NCBI RefSeq assembly: GCF_002006995.1
Contig: NZ_MRUL01000015.1
Location: 1 to 64,000, forward strand
Length of the DNA stretch: 64,000 nucleotides
Source of the DNA: Izhakiella australiensis
Lineage (GTDB): Bacteria > Pseudomonadota > Gammaproteobacteria > Enterobacterales > Enterobacteriaceae
Direction of reading: 5' to 3'
Part shown: positions 23,403-32,738 of the stretch, in pieces
How the letters are laid out: each line of letters starts with the position of its first letter
How positions within the stretch are numbered: position 1 is the first letter of the stretch
Program-made: the position numbers and the translations under genes
Notes under the pieces: generated by a model
What the model was told of the DNA's origin: nothing
Databases searched by the model: none
The model's input: the letters and a program-made list of their open reading frames with translations, nothing else

Positions 23403-25469
23403 TTATTTCTGCGCTTTCATCTGCTGCAGCACTTGGGTGCATTGGTTGTCTTCGTTATCGCTTGGCGACACCAGCGCCAGCAGCGCCGCTGCCGGTGCAA
23501 CCACCGCGCCCAGCGCAACCGCCGCCGCGCCGCGGGCGATCAGTGGGCCGGGTTTCACGCCGGCATCGGGATTTTTAAAGGTGCCGCGCACGTAAAGCGG
23601 TGAGCGCAGGGTAACGATGCGCACGCCCTTGCTCTTAGGATCGATAGTCAGGTCCAGGCGCTCATTGGCAAAATTGGTGCTGCCGGTGACATTGATTACC
23701 GCGTTCTCGGTATCAAAGACAAACAGGCGCGGCGTGGCCAGACCGTTCTTCAGGTTGAGATCGGTGGCAGCGCAGTTAATCCTGACTTCATCGTCGCCAA
23801 ACAGTTTGCCAACCACGTAGTTGCCGACGTTAAGACCGGCAATCTCCATCAGGCTGCGGCTGATAACCCCGCTATTCATCAGCACCTTCAGCTCGCCGTT
23901 GCTGGTGGCAAGCAGGTCGGCCACGGAATTACCGGTGCCGCTGATGGTGGCATCGCCGTTAAGCTGGCCGAGGCTGCTTTGCATCGCTTTTACGTCCGGC
24001 GCCAGCTGACGCAGTTTTAATTTACGCGCATGCAGATCGGCGCGTCCTTGCATGGGTGACTTGTCTCCTTCCAGATGAATACTGGCGTTCAGGCTACCGC
24101 CGGCAATGCCAAAGCGCAGCGGATCGAGGCGCAAATCGCCGTTCTTTAGTATCAGATGGGTATAAAGATCGCTGAGCGGTAATTTGTTACCGTGTTCGAT
24201 TCGCTGGCCGCTGAATTTAACGTCAGCATCCATAACGTCCCAGCTTTTGGTATCAAACTTGTCGTGTGGCAGTACCCGGTCCGCTGGCTGCGTCGAAGCG
24301 TCGCCGCGTGCGGCTTTTGCTTGTTCGGTTTTACTGCTGCCTTTACCTGAGTTAACCCCAATCAGCGGGCCGAGATCGGCCATGCGCAGCTGTTTCGAGT
24401 TCAGCTCTCCTGTGAGCGATGGCCGCGGTTTGCCTTGCGTATAGGTCAGCGAGCCGTGAATATCGCTGTCGCCAATATGGCCGTTGAATTTCTCATAACG
24501 AAACTGCGGTCCGCCTTCCCTTTGGAAACGGGCGATGAGGTGGCCATCGGTCTCGTACGGCGGGGTATCCGGTAACAGCACGCCGGTCAGGCCATAGAGA
24601 TTTGCCAGCGTATCGCCGGAGAAGCGCAGACGAATATCAAGACCGCCGAGATTAAGTGGATCTTGCAAGGTTCCTTCCACCCTGACGCGGGTTGTGCCGT
24701 TGCGCACATCGGCCTGGAGCGGGAAGGGATTGGTTTTACTGCGCAGCGACAGCATGCCGCCGATTTTGCCTTCGCCACTTAGCGGCTGGTTGTTATAGGT
24801 ACCGTCGGCGCGCCAGCCAAAGACGAAGTCGGAGGCGCCGGGCTGACCGGAATTATCCTTACTGCCAGCAACCTGGACATAGGGCACCGGTTTACCCAGC
24901 GGATCAACGCTGACCCGCACGTTGGCTTTATTAATCGCATCCTGATAGTGGATAGTGCTGCGGTCAAAAATAATATTATCCAGGCGAAACGACCAGCTGG
25001 AGGGCTGGGCATCTGGCTGCGGGTTTTTACTGCTGGCCAGATCGAAGGTCCAGTTATTCTTGCCGTCAGCGGTCTGCACCAGGCTGGCGTCAGGCCGCTG
25101 TAGCTTGATCCACGGCAGATAGATTTGCTTGCCGATCAGCGCCAGCGGCGAAATGGTGGCGTCGACCCGCTGCAGGTGCACCATATTCACTTCCGGGATA
25201 CCGGGCGGGTTACCCAGCATAATATCCTGGGCATGAATATGCGGCCAGGGAACCCAGCTGCGCCAGCCCGGCTCATCGCGGTGACGCTCCCAGTTCACGC
25301 CCAAATCGCCGCGAATAGCAAAGGGGCGATTTAGCTCCGCCGTGACCTTTTTATTGATGGTAGGTTTGAGGCGGTTCCAGTCGAAGGTGGTAATCACCAC
25401 AATGATCAGAACCAGCAATGCAATAATAATTCCAACAACCCAACTTACAATTTTTCCTGTACGCGACAT
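23403..25469 (-). CDS. yhjG: AsmA-family protein YhjG
   Basis: A 688-residue envelope protein with one N-terminal membrane anchor (about residues 8-28, IVSWVVGIIIALLVLIIVVI). A large AsmA-like periplasmic beta-rich body follows. AsmA/TamB/YhdP-type proteins bridge the periplasm and transport or regulate phospholipids. Close to E. coli YhjG: TFDWNRLKPTINKKVTAELNRPFAIRGDLGV, SWVPWPHIHAQDI, LTGVLLPDTPPYETDG, IDPKSKGVRIVTLRSPLYVRGTFKNPDAGV. The C-terminus has a small hydrophobic Ala-rich stretch. Its specific role is unproven. It is transcribed left, convergent with yhjE, with pdeH upstream on the same strand. Confidence 0.92.
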   Translation of the reverse strand: MSRTGKIVSWVVGIIIALLVLIIVVITTFDWNRLKPTINKKVTAELNRPFAIRGDLGVNWERHRDEPGWRSWVPWPHIHAQDIMLGNPPGIPEVNMVHLQRVDATISPLALIGKQIYLPWIKLQRPDASLVQTADGKNNWTFDLASSKNPQPDAQPSSWSFRLDNIIFDRSTIHYQDAINKANVRVSVDPLGKPVPYVQVAGSKDNSGQPGASDFVFGWRADGTYNNQPLSGEGKIGGMLSLRSKTNPFPLQADVRNGTTRVRVEGTLQDPLNLGGLDIRLRFSGDTLANLYGLTGVLLPDTPPYETDGHLIARFQREGGPQFRYEKFNGHIGDSDIHGSLTYTQGKPRPSLTGELNSKQLRMADLGPLIGVNSGKGSSKTEQAKAARGDASTQPADRVLPHDKFDTKSWDVMDADVKFSGQRIEHGNKLPLSDLYTHLILKNGDLRLDPLRFGIAGGSLNASIHLEGDKSPMQGRADLHARKLKLRQLAPDVKAMQSSLGQLNGDATISGTGNSVADLLATSNGELKVLMNSGVISRSLMEIAGLNVGNYVVGKLFGDDEVRINCAATDLNLKNGLATPRLFVFDTENAVINVTGSTNFANERLDLTIDPKSKGVRIVTLRSPLYVRGTFKNPDAGVKPGPLIARGAAAVALGAVVAPAAALLALVSPSDNEDNQCTQVLQQMKAQK

Positions 25470-25522
25470 GTCCGTCTCCTCGCCTGTCCCCTACTAAGAA
25501 TAGACGAGGCGAGCGGAAGCGA

Positions 25523-26302
25523 TCAGGTGATCTGCAATGGCAGGGTGTTCAGTTGGTCAAAAGCCATCGGTCTGGCGAAGTAATAACCTTGCGCAGCATA
25601 GGCTGGCGAGGCCTGAACCTGCCGCCAGTCATCAATGGTTTCTACCCCTTCAACGATAACGCCGCGACAATAACGATTAATTAATGTCAGCAGCAAGTTA
25701 AACATATTGCGCCCCTCTTCGCTGCTTCGCAGCAGGATAAAAAGCTCGCGTGATAACTTGATATAGTCATATTTCAGTTCGGTGAGCGCGGAGAAGTTGG
25801 CCATGCCCGAACCGAAATCATCCAGCCACAGTGGCCCGAGTTCGGGAATGCGCGATAAGAGGGTTTGCTGCGGGAAAGCATGATGTTCAACCAGCTCAAA
25901 GCGTAGCCAGGGGCTACGGGCGATCAGCGTGCGAATAGCGGTATGGTGCTGCAAGGTTAACAATGTCGGGCCGTCTATGTTTACGGATGCGACGATGTTG
26001 TCCTGTTCGAACTTACGCTGCCAGCCGATCAGCATTTTGAGCTGTTCATGGATGACAAAGCCGCGCTGTGTAACGTCCAACGCGGCAAAATCAAAATAAC
26101 TTTCCGGCGATAGCCTGATTTGCGGCGCCGAAGGATGCACCACCGCCGTCAGCATTTCAATAGCCATTAGCCTGCCCGAGAGCTGGTATATGGGCTGGAA
26201 AGTATAAAAGCGCTGGCACTGCTGCCAGTACAAACGCGCTTGCTGCTGCTTTTGCATCTCAATTGTCGAAGGCAGCCGGTGACTGATATTTTTCAGCCCC
26301 AT
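25523..26302 (-). CDS. pdeH: Cyclic-di-GMP phosphodiesterase PdeH (YhjH)
   Basis: A single-domain EAL protein (259 residues) that hydrolyses c-di-GMP. In E. coli it is the dominant phosphodiesterase that lowers c-di-GMP to favour motility over cellulose/curli. EAL-family catalytic features are present: the EAL-equivalent EML at 49-51, NIDGPTL, FELVEH, DDFGSGMANFSAL, the YDYIKLS lysine and EGVET. I chose ATG 26302 because AAGGA lies about 7 bases upstream and the start matches the E. coli protein length (255); a longer frame to 26383 lacks support. It is in a position to oppose activation of the BcsA and NfrB synthases. I could not find a convincing sigma-28 promoter upstream, although E. coli pdeH has one. 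Confidence 0.93.
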   Translation of the reverse strand: MGLKNISHRLPSTIEMQKQQQARLYWQQCQRFYTFQPIYQLSGRLMAIEMLTAVVHPSAPQIRLSPESYFDFAALDVTQRGFVIHEQLKMLIGWQRKFEQDNIVASVNIDGPTLLTLQHHTAIRTLIARSPWLRFELVEHHAFPQQTLLSRIPELGPLWLDDFGSGMANFSALTELKYDYIKLSRELFILLRSSEEGRNMFNLLLTLINRYCRGVIVEGVETIDDWRQVQASPAYAAQGYYFARPMAFDQLNTLPLQIT

Positions 26303-26537
26303 TTTGTATCCTTTTTCGCTTATTTTTCGTCTATTGGTGTTAAGCAATCGTTTTCGTTGCAATCGAAGCGTATCAGTAATCATCTTCGCCGGGATAGTCT
26401 TTCGACCCGTTGGCGAGCGGACATTACTGTCAGTCGTTTTGCGAGTGTATCAAGCAGTCATGGGTTTCAATCGTGATAAAAAGCACCTGTTTTCGGGGTT
26501 CTTTGCTGGCTGAGAACCCAAAAATCGTGCTCAATAA

Positions 26538-26557
26538 AATTAAAACGTTGTTTTATT
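26538..26557. promoter_or_regulatory. KdgR-box-like palindrome upstream of kdgK
   Basis: An A/T-rich near-palindrome (AATTAAAAC...GTTTTATT) resembles the KdgR operator known from Dickeya and E. coli. It is 60-80 bp upstream of kdgK, a known KdgR target. The sequence is low complexity, so the match is only suggestive. Confidence 0.45.
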
Positions 26558-26617
26558 TTTATTGACTGGCTTCTGTACTGGCAGGAAACTGAAACTCTAT
26601 TTTTACTGCAACAGAGA

Positions 26618-27553
26618 ATGCGCATGAAGAAGATAGCTGTTATTGGTGAATGTATGATCGAGCTGACGCAGCACGGCCGCGATATGAGCCGTGGCTTCGG
26701 CGGCGACACTCTCAATACTGCCGTATATATTGCGCGTCAGGCTGCGGAAAACGCGCTCAGCGTTGCCTACGTTACCGGTCTGGGAACCGATAGTTTCAGC
26801 ACAGAAATGCTCGACGCCTGGCAGCAGGAGGGCGTCGGGACCGGTTTGATTCAGCGCATCTCCGGCCGTCTGCCGGGGCTGTATGTGATTGAAACCGATA
26901 CGCAGGGTGAGCGAACCTTTTATTACTGGCGCAGCGAGGCCGCTGCGCGTTTCTGGCTGGAAAGCGAGGCGGCTGACGATATCTGCCGTCAGCTGGCGGA
27001 ATTTGATTATCTCTATCTGAGCGGCATTAGCCTGGCGATTCTGAGTGAAGCCAGCCGGAGAAAACTGTTCACTTTACTGACGGCATGTCGCCAGCGCGGC
27101 GGTCAGGTTATTTTTGATAACAACTACCGGCCACGCCTTTGGGCAAGCAGCGACGACGCGCGTCAGGCCTATCAGCTCATGTTGCAGCATAGCGACCTGG
27201 CTTTCCTCACGCTGGATGATGAAACGGCGCTGTGGGGAGATGCTGAGGCACAGACGGTGATTGAACGTACGCACCGGGCTGGCGTTAGCGAGGTTGTTAT
27301 TAAGCGTGGCGCCGATGCCTGTCTGGTTTCGCTTCAGGGAGAGTCATTGCTACAGGTACCGGCTATCAAGGTGGCCAACGAGCAAATTATTGATACCACG
27401 GCGGCAGGAGATTCGTTCAGCGCGGGCTATCTGGCCGCCAGGCTTTGCGGCGCCACGGCGCAGCATTCGGCGCAGCAGGGGCACCGGCTTGCCAGCAGCG
27501 TGATTCAGCATCGGGGCGCGATTATCCCACGCGAGGCAATGCCGCCGGCGTAA
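26618..27553 (+). CDS. kdgK: 2-dehydro-3-deoxygluconokinase KdgK
   Basis: Phosphorylates 2-keto-3-deoxygluconate to KDPG with ATP in hexuronate/pectin catabolism (cytoplasm). The 311-residue PfkB-family protein has the N-terminal motif GFGGDTLNTAVYIARQ and the C-terminal catalytic motif DTTAAGDSFSAGYLAAR with the base Asp. Closely matches E. coli KdgK: IAVIGECMIEL, LPGLYVIETDTQGERTFYYWRSEAAARFWLESE, FDNNYRPRLWAS, HRGAIIPREAMP. An in-frame ATG two codons downstream (26624) is an alternative start. Single gene between divergent pdeH and a GST gene 94 bp downstream. Confidence 0.96.
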   Translation: MRMKKIAVIGECMIELTQHGRDMSRGFGGDTLNTAVYIARQAAENALSVAYVTGLGTDSFSTEMLDAWQQEGVGTGLIQRISGRLPGLYVIETDTQGERTFYYWRSEAAARFWLESEAADDICRQLAEFDYLYLSGISLAILSEASRRKLFTLLTACRQRGGQVIFDNNYRPRLWASSDDARQAYQLMLQHSDLAFLTLDDETALWGDAEAQTVIERTHRAGVSEVVIKRGADACLVSLQGESLLQVPAIKVANEQIIDTTAAGDSFSAGYLAARLCGATAQHSAQQGHRLASSVIQHRGAIIPREAMPPA

Positions 27554-27647
27554 CTGCCGGCATTGATGGTAATTTGCGCAGCGCCAGCTGATATACTTTC
27601 TGACGAACAGATTGTCCTGTGACGTCTGACGAACCGGGAGAAACGAC

Positions 27648-28286
27648 ATGCTTAAAGTCTGGGGACGAAAAGCATCATCGAACGTTCAGGCGCTGATGTG
27701 GGGCATTGGCGAGCTGGGACTGGATTTCCAGCGCGATGATGTTGGTCATAAATTTGGCGGTAATGATACGGCTGAATTTCTGGCTATGAATCCTAACGGC
27801 CTGGTGCCGGTGCTACGCGACGGCGACGGTGCGCCGCTGTTTGAAACGGCGGCAATCTTGCGCTATCTGGCCGCGCGCTATGGCGACGCGCCGTTCTGGC
27901 CGCAGGACGTCACGCAGCGCGCAACGGTTGATATGTGGGCTGAATGGGCGAAAATTAATATTGCGCTGGGTTTTACCGCGCCGATTTTCTGGCAGGTCGT
28001 GCGCACGCCGCAAGCTCAGCGCGATAATGCGGCAATCGCGCGCGCACTAGCGCAGCTCACGCGTTTTTTACGCATTGCCGAAGCCCGGCTTGAACAGCAT
28101 CCATGGCTGGCAGGGAACGATTTCACCCTGGCAGATATTCAGTTCGGCCACCTGCTCTACCGCTATTACGATATCGACATTGAGCGCGCCGATTTGCCTC
28201 AGCTGGCGGCTTACTATCAGCGTTTGCAGCAGCGTCCGGCCTATGTCGAACATGTTATGGTTTCCTATCAGGAGCTAAGGGCATAA
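27648..28286 (+). CDS. Glutathione S-transferase family protein
   Basis: A 212-residue cytosolic GST-like protein. An N-terminal thioredoxin-fold domain has the glutathione-site signature RKASSNVQALMW, the cis-Pro motif NPNGLVPVLRD, and ETAAILRYLAARYG. An all-helical C-terminal domain includes the NDFTLADIQFGHLLYRYY motif (N-capping box, T-x-A-D). GGAG... lies upstream (ACCGGGAGAAACGACATG). The substrate is unknown; such proteins may conjugate or reduce electrophiles. It is not part of this locus in E. coli, so the E. coli-like kdgK-yhjJ order is interrupted here. Confidence 0.88.
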   Translation: MLKVWGRKASSNVQALMWGIGELGLDFQRDDVGHKFGGNDTAEFLAMNPNGLVPVLRDGDGAPLFETAAILRYLAARYGDAPFWPQDVTQRATVDMWAEWAKINIALGFTAPIFWQVVRTPQAQRDNAAIARALAQLTRFLRIAEARLEQHPWLAGNDFTLADIQFGHLLYRYYDIDIERADLPQLAAYYQRLQQRPAYVEHVMVSYQELRA

Positions 28287-28569
28287 CCGGCCCGCCTGCC
28301 TGCGCTTTGCTGCTTCATTTCTGCCGCCGCTATGCTGTCCGGCCCTGCGGGCTATTGGCGGCGGCTATCCTGCTGAATTTTCACACTAATTTGACTTAAC
28401 TCCATGTTTTTGTTGATTAAGGTTAATTCCTAAAGTCGTATTAACCGGCAGCAAAAACTGGACGCTTTTAGCACAACGATGCAATGTTTTTTTAGAGCCG
28501 GGCGCTGACATCCTCCATTTACTGCCAGCGGCACAGCCCGTTTTGCACCGTTGATTGAAGGAGCGTCTG

Positions 28570-29475
28570 ATGAAAGCTGAAATTTTTAATATCTGGCCAC
28601 AGGGCGATGCGCCGGGTGCCGGCGAGTCCCGGGCGCAGCCGAGGATCGTTGACCTCGCAAAAGAGTATGAACCCTACAACCGCGCCGCTTACGGTGTGCG
28701 CTGTCCGGAAATTGCGCTTTATCATCCCGATGAGTCCAACGCGCTTAATATCACGCTGTTGGTTGCGCCGGGCGGCGCTTTTGAAAAGGTAATGATTGAT
28801 AAAGAGGGCAGCGCCCTGGCGACCTTCTTTACCTCAATGGGCTACCATCTGGCGGTAATGACTTATCGCCTGCCGGAGGACGGCCATCATGAGGGCCCGG
28901 ATGCGCCGGTAGCGGATGCGCAGCGGGCGATACGCCTGCTGCGTGAGCGCGCCAGTCGCGGCCTTAACGGTCATCGTATTGTGATGATGGGGTTCTCTGC
29001 CGGCGGTCATGTTGCCGCCAGCCTTGGCAATCGGTTCGATGAAAAACTCTATCCGGTTCAGGATGCGGCAGATGCGCTGGCGGCCCGGCCGGATGCCCAG
29101 GTGCTGGTTTATCCGGTTATCAGCATGCGGGAAGGGCTGACCCATGAGGCGTCACGCCTGCGCCTGCTCGGCAAAAATCCGACCCAGCGTGAGATCGATG
29201 CCTACTCAATGGAAAGCTGCGTGACACCCCAGACGCCGCAAACGCTGTTAATTCATGCCGTCGATGACAGCGCGGTACCGATCAATAACAGCATGGTGAT
29301 GTTCAGCGCGCTGCGCGAGAAAAACATTCCGGCCGAGCTGCATTTTTACGAGCAGGGCGGCCATGGCTTTGGCATTCGTAACGTGGTTGATAAGCCGCTT
29401 GCCAGCTGGCCGATGCTGGTTACGGAATGGCTGAGGTCGCGTCACTGGACGACCCGGCCACGGCTGGTGGTCTAG
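28570..29475 (+). CDS. Alpha/beta-hydrolase, carbohydrate-esterase-like
   Basis: A 301-residue serine hydrolase with an oxyanion-hole motif VAPGGAFEKV, nucleophile elbow GFSAGG (about residue 145), catalytic Asp in HAVDDSAVP and His in GGHGFG. This arrangement is typical of acetyl-xylan/feruloyl-esterase-like hydrolases. There is no signal peptide, so the protein is probably cytoplasmic. I chose ATG 28570 because AAGGAG lies 7 bases upstream. Proximity to kdgK makes a role in deacetylating plant-derived oligosaccharides possible, but this is inference. The gene is absent from the corresponding E. coli interval. Confidence 0.85.
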   Translation: MKAEIFNIWPQGDAPGAGESRAQPRIVDLAKEYEPYNRAAYGVRCPEIALYHPDESNALNITLLVAPGGAFEKVMIDKEGSALATFFTSMGYHLAVMTYRLPEDGHHEGPDAPVADAQRAIRLLRERASRGLNGHRIVMMGFSAGGHVAASLGNRFDEKLYPVQDAADALAARPDAQVLVYPVISMREGLTHEASRLRLLGKNPTQREIDAYSMESCVTPQTPQTLLIHAVDDSAVPINNSMVMFSALREKNIPAELHFYEQGGHGFGIRNVVDKPLASWPMLVTEWLRSRHWTTRPRLVV

Positions 29476-29529
29476 CGATATTGCCGGGACAGGAGCAAAG
29501 GGATCCACTTCCTGTCCCGCTGGCCGTAT

Positions 29530-31020
29530 TTATTGGGAGGCTTTCGGAATATCTGAAACCTCAGGTTTGCCATCCTCGCTGACGCTGGTATTACTCGCCG
29601 GCGGCGTCATAATTTTCATCCAGCTCTCCTGCAGCGCTTTCATATTTGCTTCTGGTTCGCCCTGTGGTTGTATCAGCATTAGCGTGAGCTCCTGCGAAAG
29701 CTGCTGGCGTAGTTCCTGATTCATCATTGGCAGCGTCAGGCCGGAGAGAAAGCTCTGGCGCAGTTTTTGATACTGTTCTGGTGCAATATCTACCACGGCG
29801 TTTTGCTGAGAGCGCAGGCGCTGGCTCATCAGTACGCTGGTGTCGGTTCGGGCATAGGTAGCAAACAGCTTATTAAGTTCGGTCGTTTTCTGCGCCATTA
29901 GCGCGTCGAACTCATCCTGCGGCAGGCCGTTATCACGAATTTTTGCCAGCTCACGGGCGATCAATTCAAGGTTTTTATTCAGCGCGGCGTTATCTGAATC
30001 CATATTAATGGCGCACTGAGCGCGTTGATAAAGTACGCGGCAGTCAAAACCAACCTGTACACCTTCTGCTTTGCTTTCGCTTAATGCACGCTGCACGTGC
30101 CAGAATAACGCCTCGCGCGCCAGATCGCTCAGCCAGTAATGCTGCATGCTCTGCTCGTCGCGTATTGGTTGCCAGGGCGAATCCCACATCAGCGACAGGC
30201 GGTCCTGATTAAGACTTTTATTCACCAGACTGACCGGCTGATGCGGCAGCGGCGACAGGGTCGGCATCGGGGCTGGCGTCTGGCGTCTGCCGGTCAGCGG
30301 AGAGAAGTATTTGCCTATCAGTTCAGACAGGCTGCGCCCTTCGACGTTCCCCACCACAAACAGCGTCATGGCGTCCGGGGTATACCATTGCTGATAGAAA
30401 CTTTTTAGCTGAGCGATATCCACCGGCGTGGTAGTACGGGCGGCGGGATCGTGCCCCAGCAGCGCTGAGCCTTTCATGCGATAGCGCCACCAGGGATCCA
30501 TAGGGTTTGCCGGCCAGGTGGCGATAGGATCATCCGATCCCAATGCGCTATTGACCACGTCTTCGCTGAAATTCATTTTACCGGCGGTGGCGGCGAGCCA
30601 GCTTAGCGCTTCCTTGAGCAGGTCCGGACGATTGTTTGGCAGGCTGAGGTTGTATTGCGTGAAGTCATAAGAGGTAATCGCCGGGGCCAGAGGGTGGTTT
30701 GGATCCATACCCTGCTGCCAGAGCGCGCGTTGCTGAGTTGGGCTTAGCGCGGAATTATGCACCAGCGCCATACGCGACAGAAGATGGGAATAACCGGTCT
30801 GTTGCGTATTCTCCACCAGCGAGCCGGTGTTAACGATCAGACGTAGTTCAATACGGTCGCTGGGGCGCTGCGGTGTGGAGAGTATCTGCCAGTTAAAACC
30901 GTTATCCAGTTTCCCCTGCTGCCAGGCAGGGTCGGGTTGGAGTGTGTCTGCTTGCACAATACTGGCGGAGGCTGCCAGTACGATACCGCCTACCAAAAGA
31001 CAAATCCTTGAACCCTGCAT
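29530..31020 (-). CDS. yhjJ: YhjJ-like M16-family peptidase homologue, probably inactive
   Basis: A 496-residue exported protein (signal peptide ending ASIVQA, before DTLQPDP) with two M16 metallopeptidase-type domains, like E. coli YhjJ. The usual zinc motif HxxEH should lie where this protein has GYSHLLSRMALVHN. The Glu and second His are missing, so catalysis by the standard mechanism is unlikely. Other M16 features such as the C-terminal-half FYQQWYTPDAMTLFVVGNVE segment are kept. In E. coli YhjJ is reported among exported proteins of unknown role. Transcribed left, downstream of dctA as in E. coli. Confidence 0.9.
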   Translation of the reverse strand: MQGSRICLLVGGIVLAASASIVQADTLQPDPAWQQGKLDNGFNWQILSTPQRPSDRIELRLIVNTGSLVENTQQTGYSHLLSRMALVHNSALSPTQQRALWQQGMDPNHPLAPAITSYDFTQYNLSLPNNRPDLLKEALSWLAATAGKMNFSEDVVNSALGSDDPIATWPANPMDPWWRYRMKGSALLGHDPAARTTTPVDIAQLKSFYQQWYTPDAMTLFVVGNVEGRSLSELIGKYFSPLTGRRQTPAPMPTLSPLPHQPVSLVNKSLNQDRLSLMWDSPWQPIRDEQSMQHYWLSDLAREALFWHVQRALSESKAEGVQVGFDCRVLYQRAQCAINMDSDNAALNKNLELIARELAKIRDNGLPQDEFDALMAQKTTELNKLFATYARTDTSVLMSQRLRSQQNAVVDIAPEQYQKLRQSFLSGLTLPMMNQELRQQLSQELTLMLIQPQGEPEANMKALQESWMKIMTPPASNTSVSEDGKPEVSDIPKASQ

Positions 31021-31196
31021 GTGAACCCCTACTCAATCACAATCCAAAATAGAAACAAAGGCTGGCGCTTTCCGGTCAGAATAAAGGTGGTTACTAACCT
31101 GATGTAGCCATTGGTTTTTTTACCAGGTGACCTGTTAGACCACGTAACCGCGCCAATGTCACGAAACGATAAGAAAAATAAGTGGGGTTATTATGC

Positions 31197-31233
31197 AAAT
31201 GCCCGCGGCGAGAGCAAGTCGCAGCGGGCATTT
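31197..31233 (-). terminator. Probable terminator after dctA
   Basis: AAATGCCCGC and GCGGGCATTT form a perfect 10-bp stem around a 17-base loop, 26 bases downstream of the dctA stop on the minus strand. The T-tract is short, so termination may be partial. Confidence 0.6.
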
Positions 31234-31259
31234 AAGGCAAATTTTAACGCAAATGCGGA

Positions 31260-32546
31260 TTAGCTTTGTGGTTCGCCAACGTTGCGGTTCTTGCCGCCTG
31301 ACGACAGGGTGGCTTTCAGCTGGCGTTCATCCAGCTGATCGACCCATTTAGCCACGACGATCGTGGCGACGCCGTTACCGACCAGATTGGTCAGCGCGCG
31401 GGCTTCTGACATAAAGCGATCGATGCCCAGAATCAGCGCCAGACCGGCTACCGGCAGATGACCTACCGCAGAGAGCGTCGCCGCCAGGACGATAAAGCCG
31501 CTGCCGGTAACGCCTGCGGCGCCTTTAGATGAAAGCAGCAAGACGACCAGCAGGGTAATCTGATGCCAGATGTCCATATGACTGTTGGTGGCCTGGGCAA
31601 TAAATACCGCCGCCATGGTCAGATAGATAGAGGTGCCGTCGAGGTTGAAAGAGTAGCCGGTAGGAATAACCAATCCGACCACCGATTTCTTACAGCCCAG
31701 CTTTTCCATCTTGTCGAGCATGCGCGGCAGCGCTGATTCTGATGAGGACGTACCCAGCACGATCAGCAGCTCTTCTTTGATGTAGCTGATGAACTTAAAT
31801 ATATTAAAGCCCGTTACCCTGGCGATAACGCCCAGTACCAGTACCACAAACAGAATACAGGTGAGGTAGAAGCACAGGATTAGCTGGCCGAGCTGTACGA
31901 GTGAACCAACGCCATATTTACCAATGGTGAACGCCATGGCGCCGAAGGCACCCAGCGGCGCCAGGCGCATAATCATATTGATGATGCCGAAAATCACCTG
32001 AGAGAAGTTTTCAATTACATTGAAAATCAGCGTGCCTTTGTCGCCGAGGCGGTGCAGGGCAAAGCCAAACAGGATGGCAAACATCAGTACCTGCAAAATG
32101 TTACCGCTGGCAAAGGAGCCGATCACGCTGGCTGGAATGATATCCAGCAGAAAGGCGGTCACGCCCTGTTCTTTGGCCTGGGCGGCGTAGGTGGCTACCG
32201 CCTGGGCATCAAGCGAAGCGGGGTCAACGTTCATGCCCGCGCCAGGCTGTACAACGTTGACGATAATCAGGCCAATAATGAGCGCGACGGTGCTGACAAT
32301 CTCAAAGTAGAGCAGGGCTACCGCGCCGGTACGGCCTACGGCTTTCATGCTCTCCATGCCGGCGATGCCGGTTACCACGGTACAAAAGATAACCGGGGCG
32401 ATGATCATTTTAATCAGTTTTACGAAGGCATCACCGAGCGGTTTCATCTGAGCGCCCAGGTCGGGATAGAAATGGCCCAGAAGTATCCCAATAGCGATGG
32501 CAGTAAGTACTTGAAAATATAAACTTTTAAACAAAGAGATTTTCAT
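31260..32546 (-). CDS. dctA: C4-dicarboxylate:cation symporter DctA
   Basis: Imports succinate, fumarate and malate aerobically. The 428-residue glutamate-transporter-fold protein has the serine-rich hairpin [14 protein letters not shown], the substrate/cation motif [15 protein letters not shown] and the NLVGNG motif of TM8. Identity with E. coli DctA is very high throughout ([50 protein letters not shown]). I chose ATG 32546 ([11 protein letters not shown]) to match the E. coli start; 13 extra in-frame residues upstream are not conserved-looking. The pdeK-dctA-yhjJ order is as in E. coli. No clear DcuR or CRP site could be assigned in the 192-bp upstream gap. Confidence 0.96.
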   Translation of the reverse strand: MKISLFKSLYFQVLTAIAIGILLGHFYPDLGAQMKPLGDAFVKLIKMIIAPVIFCTVVTGIAGMESMKAVGRTGAVALLYFEIVSTVALIIGLIIVNVVQPGAGMNVDPASLDAQAVATYAAQAKEQGVTAFLLDIIPASVIGSFASGNILQVLMFAILFGFALHRLGDKGTLIFNVIENFSQVIFGIINMIMRLAPLGAFGAMAFTIGKYGVGSLVQLGQLILCFYLTCILFVVLVLGVIARVTGFNIFKFISYIKEELLIVLGTSSSESALPRMLDKMEKLGCKKSVVGLVIPTGYSFNLDGTSIYLTMAAVFIAQATNSHMDIWHQITLLVVLLLSSKGAAGVTGSGFIVLAATLSAVGHLPVAGLALILGIDRFMSEARALTNLVGNGVATIVVAKWVDQLDERQLKATLSSGGKNRNVGEPQS

Positions 32547-32738
32547 AAGCAGATGTCCAGTAAAATCAGGAAACGATACGGCCACTGTAATAATTTTTTA
32601 CGACCGGGCGAAAATAACATCGTGCTAACATGATTGATACAACCTGGCTCGCCCCTCAACCCCCTGACATGTTTTTTTAAGAGCTGAATCCCTTCAGCCC
32701 TAGATTTTTCAGGGGTTTTGAAAGTTTTGTAATTGATA

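Noticed and set aside
26303-26620. Sigma-28 promoter for pdeH as in E. coli
   Set aside because: No acceptable TAAA-N-GCCGATAA pair with correct spacing was found on the minus strand.
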